The notes under the pieces were generated by a model that did no database searches, was not told where the DNA came from, and was given only the letters and a program-made list of their open reading frames with translations. Positions 36,458 through 47,910 of a stretch of 64,000 nucleotides of DNA are shown here, one piece after another. The position numbers and the translations under genes were made by a program. This stretch comes from Nymphaea colorata (lineage: Eukaryota > Streptophyta > Magnoliopsida > Nymphaeales > Nymphaeaceae), in assembly GCF_008831285.2 (NCBI RefSeq), contig NC_045147.1, positions 22,158,981 to 22,222,980 on the forward strand, written 5' to 3'. Position 1 is the first letter of the stretch; every line of letters starts with the position of its first letter.

Positions 36458-39400
36458 CTTCCAAGAAATTTCAACGACAAGGCTCATGTGCGACTGAAGA
36501 CGTTCAAGATTCACGGAGACGAAAGAATTTGTGTTAAGAGCCCGCCGCATAGTAGGCACGTAATTGAAAATAAATTTAAACTTGAGCGTACTTTTGTTTC
36601 TCCACTAAAATTGTGCATATTTTGGAAAAAGGTGGTTGTAAAGGTCGGTAGGAAGTCTCACCGCACAAGTGAGGTCGAAGCCTCCCCTTCCTCCATCCTG
36701 ACCAGTGCTACTACAATTACGATGGATGATGGATCTCATGCTAGAAAAGTGAACCTCTCTCTTTCTCTCTCTTGTTCATCGGAAATCTGTCTCTGCTCTC
36801 TCTCACATAGGTGCGGTCTACTTCACATATGTAATGTAGATAATATGAGAAATTGAAATTAAGGAGCTGCCCAATGTTGTTAGCAAATACCTTGCAATGA
36901 AAGCATTAGCAACATTTTGTGGTATAGTCACGGTTTATAGTGTTTGCTCTGCCCGCGGAAGAGTATGCTCGACATTTGGCCTTGTTATGAGGAAAATTAA
37001 CTATGACCACCAACGATGAGTTTTTGAATTCATGATCTTCATAAACTTAGTGACAACATACGTGATCCCACCAAGTGTTGCCTATAAGCTCATTCATTTG
37101 GGTGAATGCTGGCATTCCAAGAACACCAACTTTTTTGTAGGACATGTGGAGGAGGAAAGAGCTGTCCGGACATATGAAGGAGGACAAACTGGTTTGTGGA
37201 AGGGCAATTCAAGGCCAAGGAGGGATAGATATCCTACACCTTGATAGCTTTCAAAGGAGTTGGGAGAACGGTAGGAATATCAATAGATTGGATCCGAAGC
37301 AAATGTACTTTTACTATATCTAATTTATTGGATGTTCACGCACTCAGATTCAAATATGAACCAAAAAAGTTTGTATTCAAAACCCAAATCTGATTTGAAT
37401 CTGACCTTTTGAGTTCAAATCTGACTTTTAAATGTACAACCAATTCCAAACCACATAATGATATGTTAAGACCGACTTCAAAATGTATAAATGTTGGGTA
37501 TCAGATAATTAGTTAAAACTAAATGTGGATTTGAATTCACTTGGTCATTTGTTTAAAAGCGAATATGAATTTAAATCCCATTGGACGTTATTTCTGAAAT
37601 AAAATTCTGTCTATTTTTTTAGTCGGATGTTAAATCGGTTTTTTTTTCTGAAGTAGTGCAGATATATATTTGATCCAATATTGATTTCCCTAGTGAAGGT
37701 GGCCAGTATACATGATCATGGTCTTTAAGGAAGCTGGACATATGATTTGGAAAGAGCTGGATCAATGGAGGAACATGTCTCTTCTAGAGGGTTGGAGATA
37801 ATAGAAGTTGAGCCGATTTCTGCAAAAGAGAAGGAATGGGTTTCAAATACGCCAGATGCATATTCCTGACGTTTCTTGTTGTGGATAGACAGAAGTATCA
37901 GAATGTGGCTGCTTCTTTTGTTTTGGTGTAAAATAGGCTCCTTTGGCTTCTTGGTGGTCTATGTTGGTAGATCGCTGGCCTTTGTGCAGTTGGCAGCTAT
38001 CTGTCCCACATTTTGGTGTACTCATTCTTTTCTTATTTATAAAGCTTTAAGGGTGGCTATCTCCTGAAGGTTTGCACCCAAAAATAGGTCATACTTTAAG
38101 GGTGGCTATGTTGTTTAAGCCTTGTTATGGACTTTACTCTTTCAGTATCTTTTATCTTCGCTTGGATGCCAAAGCACACGGAAAAAGCGAATTCCAAAGA
38201 AAAGGAACCATCCTAGAATTTATGACATATAAGCGTGTAGACACTAAATATTGTGCTCTGCTCGATTCATGTGTAAAAATTGAGCGTGCATAGGGGGCAC
38301 CTACGCCTAAGAGTGACATTTGTACAACCGTATTATTGGGTTTTATATATTCAATCAAGAATTTATGCACAAAAAACAGACTCATTAAAATGATATATAC
38401 ATACATACATATATATATGTATCACACATCTTTGAAATGTCTGTCTGAGCTACGAATACAAATTATGGAGGTGGTACGTGTTCCGTGAACACATATGCCG
38501 AAACCCTGCACGCCATGAGAGCCCCTTCTTATGGAAGCGCACTTAACTTTCATGTTATTTTGTTTTAAACGACACATCTGAACCTATTTTTCCTTGTAAG
38601 ACATTGAAGTCTCAGTGATTCCCATGTCATGCTTTTAACATGGGAAGGCATGTTTTCATTTTTTTTTTTAGAGGGACATCTCATAATCATATAGAAAGAT
38701 TTTTTTTTCTTTTCTGGATTGTGCTTTTGCCCTTTATAGGAGGAGGGTCTTCCATTTAACTAGGAGTAGAGTGAGGAGTTTTTGGTTACAGGAGATGAAA
38801 TATAATGTTCCTAATTTTTTATACAAGTTAAATTAAAAAATTTTACATGTAAAATTTTAAATTTCAGAAAATCTGAGAAAGGGCCATGGCTGCTGCGGCA
38901 CCCCAATTATTTAACTAATAGAGTCATTTTGAACAGTTCCAATCTATAGTACATGGTTCCTTGTTAGGACATAAAACATGCTGCCTCTTGTATACATAAA
39001 TAAGACCAACAAGTTGAAGGAAATTGAGGCCTTTAGGATGTCATAAGTTACATGAACATAGATAAACGATCTAAAAAGTCATACAGATGATACACAATGG
39101 ACTTCTAATTGAAGTATTGATTGGAGATTGTTGCCATTATTACTAAAAGAAAAGTGTGCTAGAGGTTGCTAGCAGAAGATGGGGGACTTGTCAATGATTT
39201 CCCACTGAAACAGACAACCAAAAGGTAAAAGTGAATAGGTTGTCGAGTTGTCAAGTACAAACATCAACTTCAACAGGTCCTTTCATGTCACAAATTTGTC
39301 TGCTTTTTCGTCGTTTAATTTCATTGTGTATTCTCTCTCACCTTTAGAGGCAGTTCGTGGGCCCAAAGAAAGAAAAAGACTGCTGCCCTCTTTGCATATA

Positions 39401-39794
39401 TGACATGGCAGTCGCCAATTTCTGTCATTCTCAGTCCAACTTTCAGTGTTTGCACTAATCTTTTCGAGTTCTTAATCTCTTACAACTGTTGCAGGTTAGT
39501 CTGGTTTGGTGAAAGATTTGTTATTTTCTTTCTTATATAGAGTTCAATCTTGACCTGATCGGAACTAATGTTTGTTTGCTATTATTGTTAGCGTTTCTTT
39601 CTTCCTTTTCAAGCAGCATTGCTTAGTTGGTCAGGGCACTTGCTGTTACTTTTGGTATTATCTCTATGCTTAATGGTTAAGTGCACAAGCATTAAAACAC
39701 AGTTGCAGTCGCATACAGTAGACATTTAGAGATAGAAAGAGGGAAAGAAAGAAGAACCAACTTGTATTGCACATTCATAAAACAAAGAAATTGA
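36458..39794. other. Intergenic region between the RRM and MYB genes
   Basis: Upstream DNA of the RRM gene, then about 3 kb with no gene I can support. It contains a (CT)-rich stretch at about 36757-36772, a dispersed repeat copy (37271-37620), a short direct repeat CTTTAAGGGTGGCTATS at 38044 and 38095, and the 3' flank of the MYB gene. Confidence 0.55.
37271..37620 (+). repeat. Dispersed repeat family G, copy 2
   Basis: Starts GTAGGAATATCAATAGATTG-GATCCGAAG and continues with TTATTGGATGTTCAC, GAATCTGACCTTTT, TCTGACTTTTAAATGTAC and CTTCAAAATGTATAAATG. These blocks recur in the same order in the reverse complement of 57900-58200. Confidence 0.65.
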
Positions 39795-41643
39795 CTACAG
39801 TGGCTTTCCCACGTGATCCTCGTCCGGTGCGAGAAGCCAAGCTGCAATTGACTCTTGGCTTCTTTCGCAGTCGTCCTCTCGAGACCCAACTCGGCGTCCA
39901 TCCTCGGCAACCTGCAGATCCCATAGCCATGACGACGCTACAATTTCCTCCCCTTCTTCCACCCTCAACTTCTCCTCCAAACTCTCCCAATCAAAATCCA
40001 ACCATTCTTCCACGTTAAACTTGCCTGCAATTACCTCCTCTCTCTGCCAGCCAACTTCACCCTTCCACTGATCACTTATCTCCCCTCTTTCTCTCCCTTG
40101 ACAAGCTCCAAATTCAACGCTCTCTCCGTCGTCGAGAAGTCCCAGCTCCCAGCTTTCTCTCTCTTCACTAGGACCAAGAGTATAGGGACAGCCCATATCC
40201 GTGGCCATCTCTGATCTCACCCTATGTGTGGTCTTTCTGATAGCCGTGCCTGCTGCCGTCTCGTCTTTCTCTCTCTTGGCCTCATAGGTACCTGGCTTCT
40301 CGGATACAAGATTTCCGGTCTTGCTCCTTCTCTTCTTTCTACTTCCACCGGTAAATTTTCCGGTGTTAATTATAAGAGGCTGCCCATCGCTTCCCTTCCT
40401 GTAATTGAGGATCTTCCGGCTTAGATGTGAGTTCCAGTAGTTCTTTATCTCATTGTCGGTCCTTCCTGGTAAGTGCGCTGCTATTAACGACCATCTACAT
40501 GAAACAAAATGGATAGCTACCAAAGTCAGTATCTCGATCACCTCAGCATCTGCTCTGTATGTTGTGACCATTAGGCCACATCGATTCATGTTAGGTCTTG
40601 AGTTCGTCAAATGAGAAACAGCTAGCACACTCTGGAAATTCATGGATAAGTACCTAAAACTACCACAACCAAGCATTTTGCATCTTTATTATCCAAATAC
40701 TATATATATATATATATATATATATAGTAAAATTTATAGTACCAGTTTGATTGTTCATGAGCTTGGTGACTATCCATAGTCTACATCTGTATGACAAAAA
40801 GGCAGAAACTAAGCCTACTAATGAGGATTATAGTATGGACCTTTCCAAGATATCTGCTACATTCAGTGGATTCAGCTTTTGAATATTCCAGAAAATGCTC
40901 TTTTCAGACGAAGCCCATGAGTCGTATCAACTAAGTAACTTTTTGACATGTACGTAGCTATAGCTTTACTTTTGTTTTTTTCTTTTCTCCTTTTTGAAAC
41001 AATCCAGAACCACTTATATTGCTTTTTTTTTTTCTTCTTATAGTTAAGGCCGACTAAGTCCAAAGGGTGCAAACAAGGAAAGGTGATATAGATTCGAGCA
41101 CTAATCATGCACTCAGCAATACGGTCACATACTAAAACCAAAGTCTATTGACCCGAACCAGACCGGGTTGAGTTTCATCTCGTGACAAGGCTCTAGTCGG
41201 TCCAGTCCAAGACAAAATGAGAACTAGTCATGGCGATAAAGCTTCACCCGCATATGGTCATACCTATTGCCAAACGACCCATGAAGTTTGAGGATGATCC
41301 GTTCTTCCTCGGGGGAAATGTTGCCTCTCTTCAAGTCCGACCTGAGGTAGTTGATCCACCTGAGCCTGCAACTCTTTCCACATCTCTTCAGCCCTTGATC
41401 CGGATGCCACGAAGACAAAAACAAAGAAACATAAGAGATTTTAGTATATCTCAAGACAAAGAAAGTGTAGAATACAAAAGTACAGAACTGCAAAGACTGT
41501 ATCTCTCAACCTGCATTCTTGGGCAGTGATCTCCACGACCCTTCTCCGTTTTCCTGAATGTATTTTCTCAGGATCTCATCTTCTTCGGCCGTCCATCTCC
41601 CTTTCTTCAAACCAACTTTCTCGCAGCAGGGCGCTCTACCCAT
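39795..41643 (-). CDS. R2R3-MYB transcription factor, subgroup 7-like, 320 aa, 3 exons
   Basis: Nuclear DNA-binding regulator. Exons: 41511-41643, 41264-41393, 40495-linked acceptor then 39795-40494; sizes 133, 130 and 700 nt, the classic R2R3-MYB arrangement, total 963 nt. The start [18 protein letters not shown] is the family N-terminus; an upstream in-frame ATG at 41688 was rejected. R2 carries W..EED..L..YI...G.GSWRSLPK and [16 protein letters not shown]3 carries [20 protein letters not shown] and [19 protein letters not shown]. The bHLH-binding signature in R3 ([DE]Lx2[RK]x3L) is absent. After the MYB domain come [11 protein letters not shown] and, near the end, SSWLWDL, which loosely match the SG7 and SG7-2 motifs of flavonol regulators of the MYB11/12/111 type. 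Flavonol control is therefore a reasonable inference, not shown. The tail is highly acidic, as in an activation domain. Confidence 0.88.
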
Positions 41644-44600
41644 AGTCGCAGAGATAGAGCGAGAGGGAGTGAGAGAAGGGGGTTGCACGAGTAGCGTGAG
41701 TGAATTGAGTGAGAATATAATAATATGGTAATAGTGAGAGAGGTGCGGAGGGCATGAGTAGAGTCGAAGGGGCGTTGCAGAGGCAGCGGCTGAGAAGGAG
41801 CCACGAGGGCCAGTGGGGAGGCCCTTGAGGAGGAGGGCTGTTGGATGTGGAGGAAGGTGCCCACCCCTTGTCGTGGCTTGTTTAATGCAAGATGTAAGGT
41901 GGGGCGTTCAATGCAAGAAGGACAGAATAACCCGAGGAGATAGCTACCTGGGCAGGGATATTCGGCTCCTTTGGGCCAACCCGCCACCAGCGCCACCGCC
42001 AGCACCACCACGTTGGTGGGAGAGGGCCATGCAACGCGTTGGTCCCTTCCGCCTTTGTCATGCCTCCGCATTCAATGCCCACGCCAATTTTTGCTTTTAT
42101 TAATGGTTCCATCTGCCATTCTCTCAAATATTTATCAACGCACGCACTCTCTCTCATACTCTGCTTTTGTTTTCCTCTTTAACTCATTGCTGGGGAGGCT
42201 AGTAATTTATTAGATTATTTTTCTCTCCCTCTTACTTATGCGCACACACAAACACACGCATATATATATATATATATATTCGAATTACTGAACATATATT
42301 TACATATTATAAAGCATAGGGAGGTTGTTTACTGAATCACTGGTCTTGTCATTGATATATGAACTATACAGGGGTGTGTGTCACTGTTCTTCGACGCCAA
42401 ATCAATGCATGGATAAGTTGAGTTATGTATTTGCATGCAAACCGAACTTTTCAGTTGTTAGCAAACGGGTACGAGCTTATACAAGCCGAGTCAAGTTCTT
42501 GTAGCCATCGTTTTTGCTAATAGTTGAAGATAACGTAAGTTGCTTTGCTCCTCTCCTCTTTTTGGAAGGGAAATGTGCTTGGAACACAAGCATCTCTCTT
42601 CATTAAGATTATCCATTACCTCCAGAAAGATGATGATGGGCTCCGCAGAAATGTCAAGGATTCTCTTTCTCTGGTTTCACTTTGTTCATTATTTCTAGGA
42701 AGACGATAATGGGTACCGCAGAAATGTCAAGGACGCCATCTTTTTAGTAGCATTTGAGTAATTTTTCCACAGAACAGAAGGTTCATGAATTTTATTTGAT
42801 GGCTTTCCTAAATAGAGGGACATTTTGGATAAATTATGCCTCAATGATTGGCTGATCCTATCGCTGACCTGGGAAGAGCCGATCTCTACATTGCCACATC
42901 TTCAGTTATCTACCTCTTGTTTTTTTTGGATGTCGAGCCCTTACCAATATTTGGTTTTGTTTTTTATATTTCTTTTCTTTAATGAAGCTTTGGACCTACA
43001 TACGTTATGCTTGACTAATTCATGGCGTTTGGTCATCATTTATACACATATTGTGCACCCAGTGAAATTGTTGTCTTCCTCCTCATCTCTACATCCATCA
43101 TGTGGCCAGTTGTGAGGCCAAAGTTATAATACGTGTCATTTATTCTCTTTCATCTTCTGTAATTTGAAAAAAAAGAAGGGGCCTGCCTAGATTGTTAGAT
43201 ATAGCTGTAAAACAAGCTGCTAATTAAGAGCTCCTTTGCAGTTTTCATGTCGTCAAATTCTAAGGCATTAGCTGGAGAACTTAGAGCGATTTCATTCACC
43301 TTGATGATCATTAATATCTGTTGGTTTCTTTTGATCAGTTAAGAGCACTCATTAGAGAGTTGAATTAAATAATAAACGATTGATCATCTAATTTTTTAGC
43401 AATACCGTTGGGAAACTCAATCAACAGAATGGCAGCTTTGCTGCTTGTCTTAATTTCTTTTGCTTTTTAACATTTATTTGTTTCTGAGTCATCATGCATT
43501 GCGCTGGTCCATTTGTCTTTGTCGCCCTTCGCTTTTTAATATAAAATTCTTTTCGTATTTTAGAAATCTGTTGACGGAAAGAAAAGCAATGCCCCTTTAT
43601 ACGTGGTACCTTTTCAATGTTCTTTCTCTTTTGGGGTTCCAGGTTGTTCCTGCTAACTTGGCCATTGGGTCCCATTCTGCCTCCATCCGGTGGCTTTTCT
43701 ACGTTCATATTTCTTCTTGGGGTGTGGAAGAAAGCTGCTCTTCTTTAATTTTTTCATTCATTCGGCAGAATAGTTTGGTGAGATAGACAACTCAAGAGCA
43801 GGAATAAGAATTTACTGGTGGCCCCGCATGCCCTGTAAATTTCATGTCCGTGTCATGTGCTTCTGACTGGGCATGGAGCACAGAAGACATTTAAATGTGG
43901 TCCTCATGAACCTGGGAATGATCTATCCAGACAGTTGGTAGTCATAGATTGTGAAAATTTTGAAAGTAAATGGCTCTTGTTAATTGATCTAATGTTGGTG
44001 GTCCATAAGGTCATGATCAAAATCCCTTGCCATGACGAAATGCAAAATGAAGTTTAAACGATTTTTGTTTCCAGTTTGTTCTTGCTATTATTCACACTTT
44101 CTACTAGTATTACAATTTTAATATTCAGCATGCAAGTGAATGCATTAGAAAGGAAATTTAAGTAACCGTCATCACAGAAACTCTACCATCTGCTTATAGA
44201 GTTTCATCTTCATTTGGCAGTTGGAGAAACCGAATTAGAGAATTAAACTGCTAGGATATCAAAATTGATTTGTCATTTAGTCTACCTCGGCAACTCTACA
44301 TCTCGTGGCTCACCGAAAGTGACTTAAAACTCGTGGAGAGCACCTGCTGATCAATTTGGGAGCGGAATGCATGCGGCGCAAGAGGAAGAAGGGCTTCTCT
44401 GTTTCAGAAGATCTGTGGACAAACAGGTAGTCTGCAAATTTAAACTAAACTTCCATCTCAAATTGAAATCGTCGATAGATCAAAATGAAATGCTTCTAAA
44501 TCTCCATCTTTCCAAATATTATAGCAGGCTTTGTCTGAACATGCCAAATCTGAAAGCATGCAGCATCTAGGCCATCTTTCAAATGTCTGATTGCAGCTTC

Positions 44601-47600
44601 AGTTGGACGCAGAAGGATATCTCCTGGTTAATGGAGCATCTAAGAAGAACAGGATTTAACAATGCAGTAGGTGCAACTCGAATCAAGGTGAGTCACCCAG
44701 CAATGTAAGCCACTAAAGTGATGGAGCAGTGACTGTCGGTGTATTCATGAGAGTCCACGTCCTGGATCGCTGGGCAAGGGGTTGACTCGATTCTCATTCA
44801 TTGCATCTCCGTTGGCATAATCTAGTAGAGATTGTCTTACCCCAGCTTCGCTTTCCAAAAAGTAAACACACAAATATGGAACACTGGTAGTTTTTTTTTA
44901 ATTACAAATTTCGAATAGTCAGACAGAGACTTACTGTGAAGATAAGAGTCACAAAAGCATTCATTGGGTTAAGAACGATACTCGCTGGAATTAGTTTGTT
45001 TTACATATATAATGTGCGTGGTGGCTTCTTCTTCTTCTCTTTAAACCCTAAACTTACAAACGTGTTCTACCTTCATTGCACCCTTGATGCCATGTGTGGG
45101 GTAGTGGAGATTTAATAGAGTTGAGCATTTGGTTGGTAAAGTAAAAGTTAAAACCGCCCATATTTTGACTGTGAATTCTTGAATCCCCAGTGCAAGTTGC
45201 GTTAATTTCTTGCCAAGATGTCCTTATCTCCTAGGCAAAAAAAAACATGTAATTAATCTGCCGTCAAGTCCATTCGGGTGTGGCTGCCTGTTGGTGGTCC
45301 CTCTTCCTCCTCAATGTAACGGCGCTGCATTAATGCATGTATGTGAACCAGCTTTCTATCAATGACTTGTAAGACGATGTATATGCTAAGGGTAGTCAAT
45401 CGGCTGCTGCAACTTACTCAGCCACATGAGCGCAGCTGGATACTGAACAAACGAAAACTTGAGTTTATGTATCTTTCTATTTTATTTGCTATGCACATTA
45501 AATCAGAATCTGGAGGCTCATTTCCTTTGTTGCGAAGAAATGATATTATTTACAACAACTTGTAATGCACGTTCATTAATGAAGAAAAGCAGTTCTGAAG
45601 TGTAGCACCAAATGTGGCAGTTATGTCAGACTCCTTTCAACCGCAACCAAGGGACGGTGCGCCCTGACAGAATAACATGACTAAAAGCTGTAATACGTCC
45701 GCCAGAGTCCTAAGACAAGAAGGGAAAAAACAAAAATATTATATTGGAAAAGAAAAACCACACTAGCCATTGTTCAGGACAAGATTCTGACAGGAAAAAC
45801 ATGTTACAGAGCAAATTTCGCAGTTATATACGTCTCGGGCACATGAAGCTTGAAAGAAACTTCAGAAATTTTCTCAAAGAGCGATTACAACTCATCCCTC
45901 GAGAGGGAAGCTCAAAGTTCACTTTTTCTTCAGCTCATTCATGATTGCCTTCATCCCGAAGCATTATATACTGCTCTCTGAACCGCAGACGTCGTTTTCC
46001 ATATATATAAGCGGTCCCGAAAGCACCATCCTTGATTTTCATTGTGCACTGCCATGGGTAACTGCAGGGGAAGGACCATGGAATGCAGATGAAGAGTGAT
46101 CCACGGGTCCCTTTTTTTTTTCCTCCATTTTTTCGAATGAAACCGATACTGCGAAATTTTCGTTCTTATTTATCTAAAAGAACTCGATAACCGATTTTTT
46201 GGAACTTCTTGGAATTTTAGTTTATAAACTAAATCCTTTTAGCTTTTGAAATATGTTGGTAGCGGGGATATTAGTCAATAACTAAAAGTAGTAAAACCCT
46301 GACCCTTTGAATTTTGCGGACTATGCTATATAACAGGATGTCACGTCTGTAAAAGAGTTCTACTTTTGAATGATGGATAGATTTGTTTTATGGATATCCT
46401 GTCTTAAATCTGTTCTGGTGGAAGAAGAATCTGCAGTTACTGAGCAGCTCAAGCTTCAGTAGTTCATGCCCTTAAAGTTGGCCGGATCTTTAGCCCTTGC
46501 ATCGTTGGGTTATCTCTGTCATTGATAAGGTCTCTCCAATTATTCTCCATCTGTCCCTTTAGGAACTGGTTTTCCTGGTATTTATCCTTCCGTTCCACTA
46601 TATTACATTTTGTTTTGATAGTTATATTACAGATTATTTTCGTCCTATAAAGTTTCCATTTCCCTTATTGTTATGTTGAAAATACTGTGATAATCATACA
46701 CAGATTTCAGTTCAATTTATTATAAAGAATAGAAAAATGATTGGGTTTTTCCAAATTCACGCTTGGCTTATAGGCCACTTAGAAAAAATAAGTTGCAATG
46801 TAATTGTAGTTGCACGGATACTTCCAAAAATTCAAACTTCGAACTTTTTCTTCTTTCCATTGCGGCATGTAAGTGAATGCATTCTATTGGTGATCCCGTG
46901 GATCAAAACAATGGAAGGGTGGAGGCCTACCCTCTAGCAGGGCCATTGCACGGAATTTTTTCTTCCCAAACTTCTATTGGTGATCCCGTGGATCAAAATT
47001 TAAGTCATTTTCAACCCAGATTTATTTTGGAAGCCTAGAATTCTGTAGGACACAGGATCGCACTTGCACATCCTGAAAGAGTGACCCAAAAATGAATTTA
47101 CGTTTCCAACGATGTCCATCTCTTCGGTACCGTTCTTCGTTTTTTTCTTTTTTTCTTTTTTCCAAATCGACCTAAGCATGGATCTTATGTCACTGCTTCT
47201 CGTTTCAGCGTTAGTGCCCAAAATAGTGAAAACGGCACAACGAACACCACGTTCTGTGAAAGCGGCATTCTGTTTGTTTGATCATACGTCCTCTTAGATC
47301 ACCTGCTTTGGTGGGTTTCATACACACTTCACAGATCAGCTGCTCTACGAGTCCTCGCTCATCGTGGAGCTCCTTCCATGTTGTTACATGAAAACTTTGG
47401 ATGGAGAGAATCAGAGAACTCCCAGGCTAATGGGGCAGGAGTTGATCAGCTAGGAGAGAATGCAGCTTCAGCATTGCACTTCGTTTTCCAAAAATTTTTG
47501 AAACATTTAGTGTCCCAAAATTGGGAAATGTTTTTAAAATATTTGACAGAAAACCTTTCAAACGATTGCATCTCAAAATTGTTTCTGTTGTTTGTCAGAC

Positions 47601-47910
47601 TCTTCAAGAGGTCCGAGATCCCTTGCGCATTCTGAGTGTTAACGACGCATCGTTTCGATGGGCACTGCTATTTCCATTTCAAATCCAGCCATCAGTAGAT
47701 CGCAAATACAGATTCTTCTAGTTACACTGTGTCTATAGTTCCCGTTATACGAATCTCAAACAAGAAGGGTAAAAAGGAGTGTGATATTAAAGAATCGATG
47801 ACGAATATTTATTCCCATCACCATATGCCGATAACAGTTGATATTTTTACAAGCCAATTTGGTTTAACATGTATCTGAAAAATCATTCCATAGAAGAATT
47901 ATTTACAGGA
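41644..47910. other. Intergenic region upstream of the MYB gene
   Basis: About 6.3 kb without a supportable gene. The first 500 bases hold the MYB leader and promoter. Further on are a (TA)n run at 42259-42280, a short duplicated segment ATGTCAAGGA at 42650 and 42724 inside a roughly 75-bp imperfect repeat, poly(T) runs, and a dispersed repeat copy at 46781-47357. Nothing else recognised. Confidence 0.55.
46781..47357 (+). repeat. Dispersed repeat family M, copy 2 (about 580 bp)
   Basis: Direct-orientation partner of 27908-28441, similar along its whole length. This copy has an internal duplication: CTATTGGTGATCCCGTGGAT occurs at 46884 and again at 46974, with a GCAGGGCCATTGCACGG stretch between, which accounts for most of its extra length. 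Confidence 0.8.
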
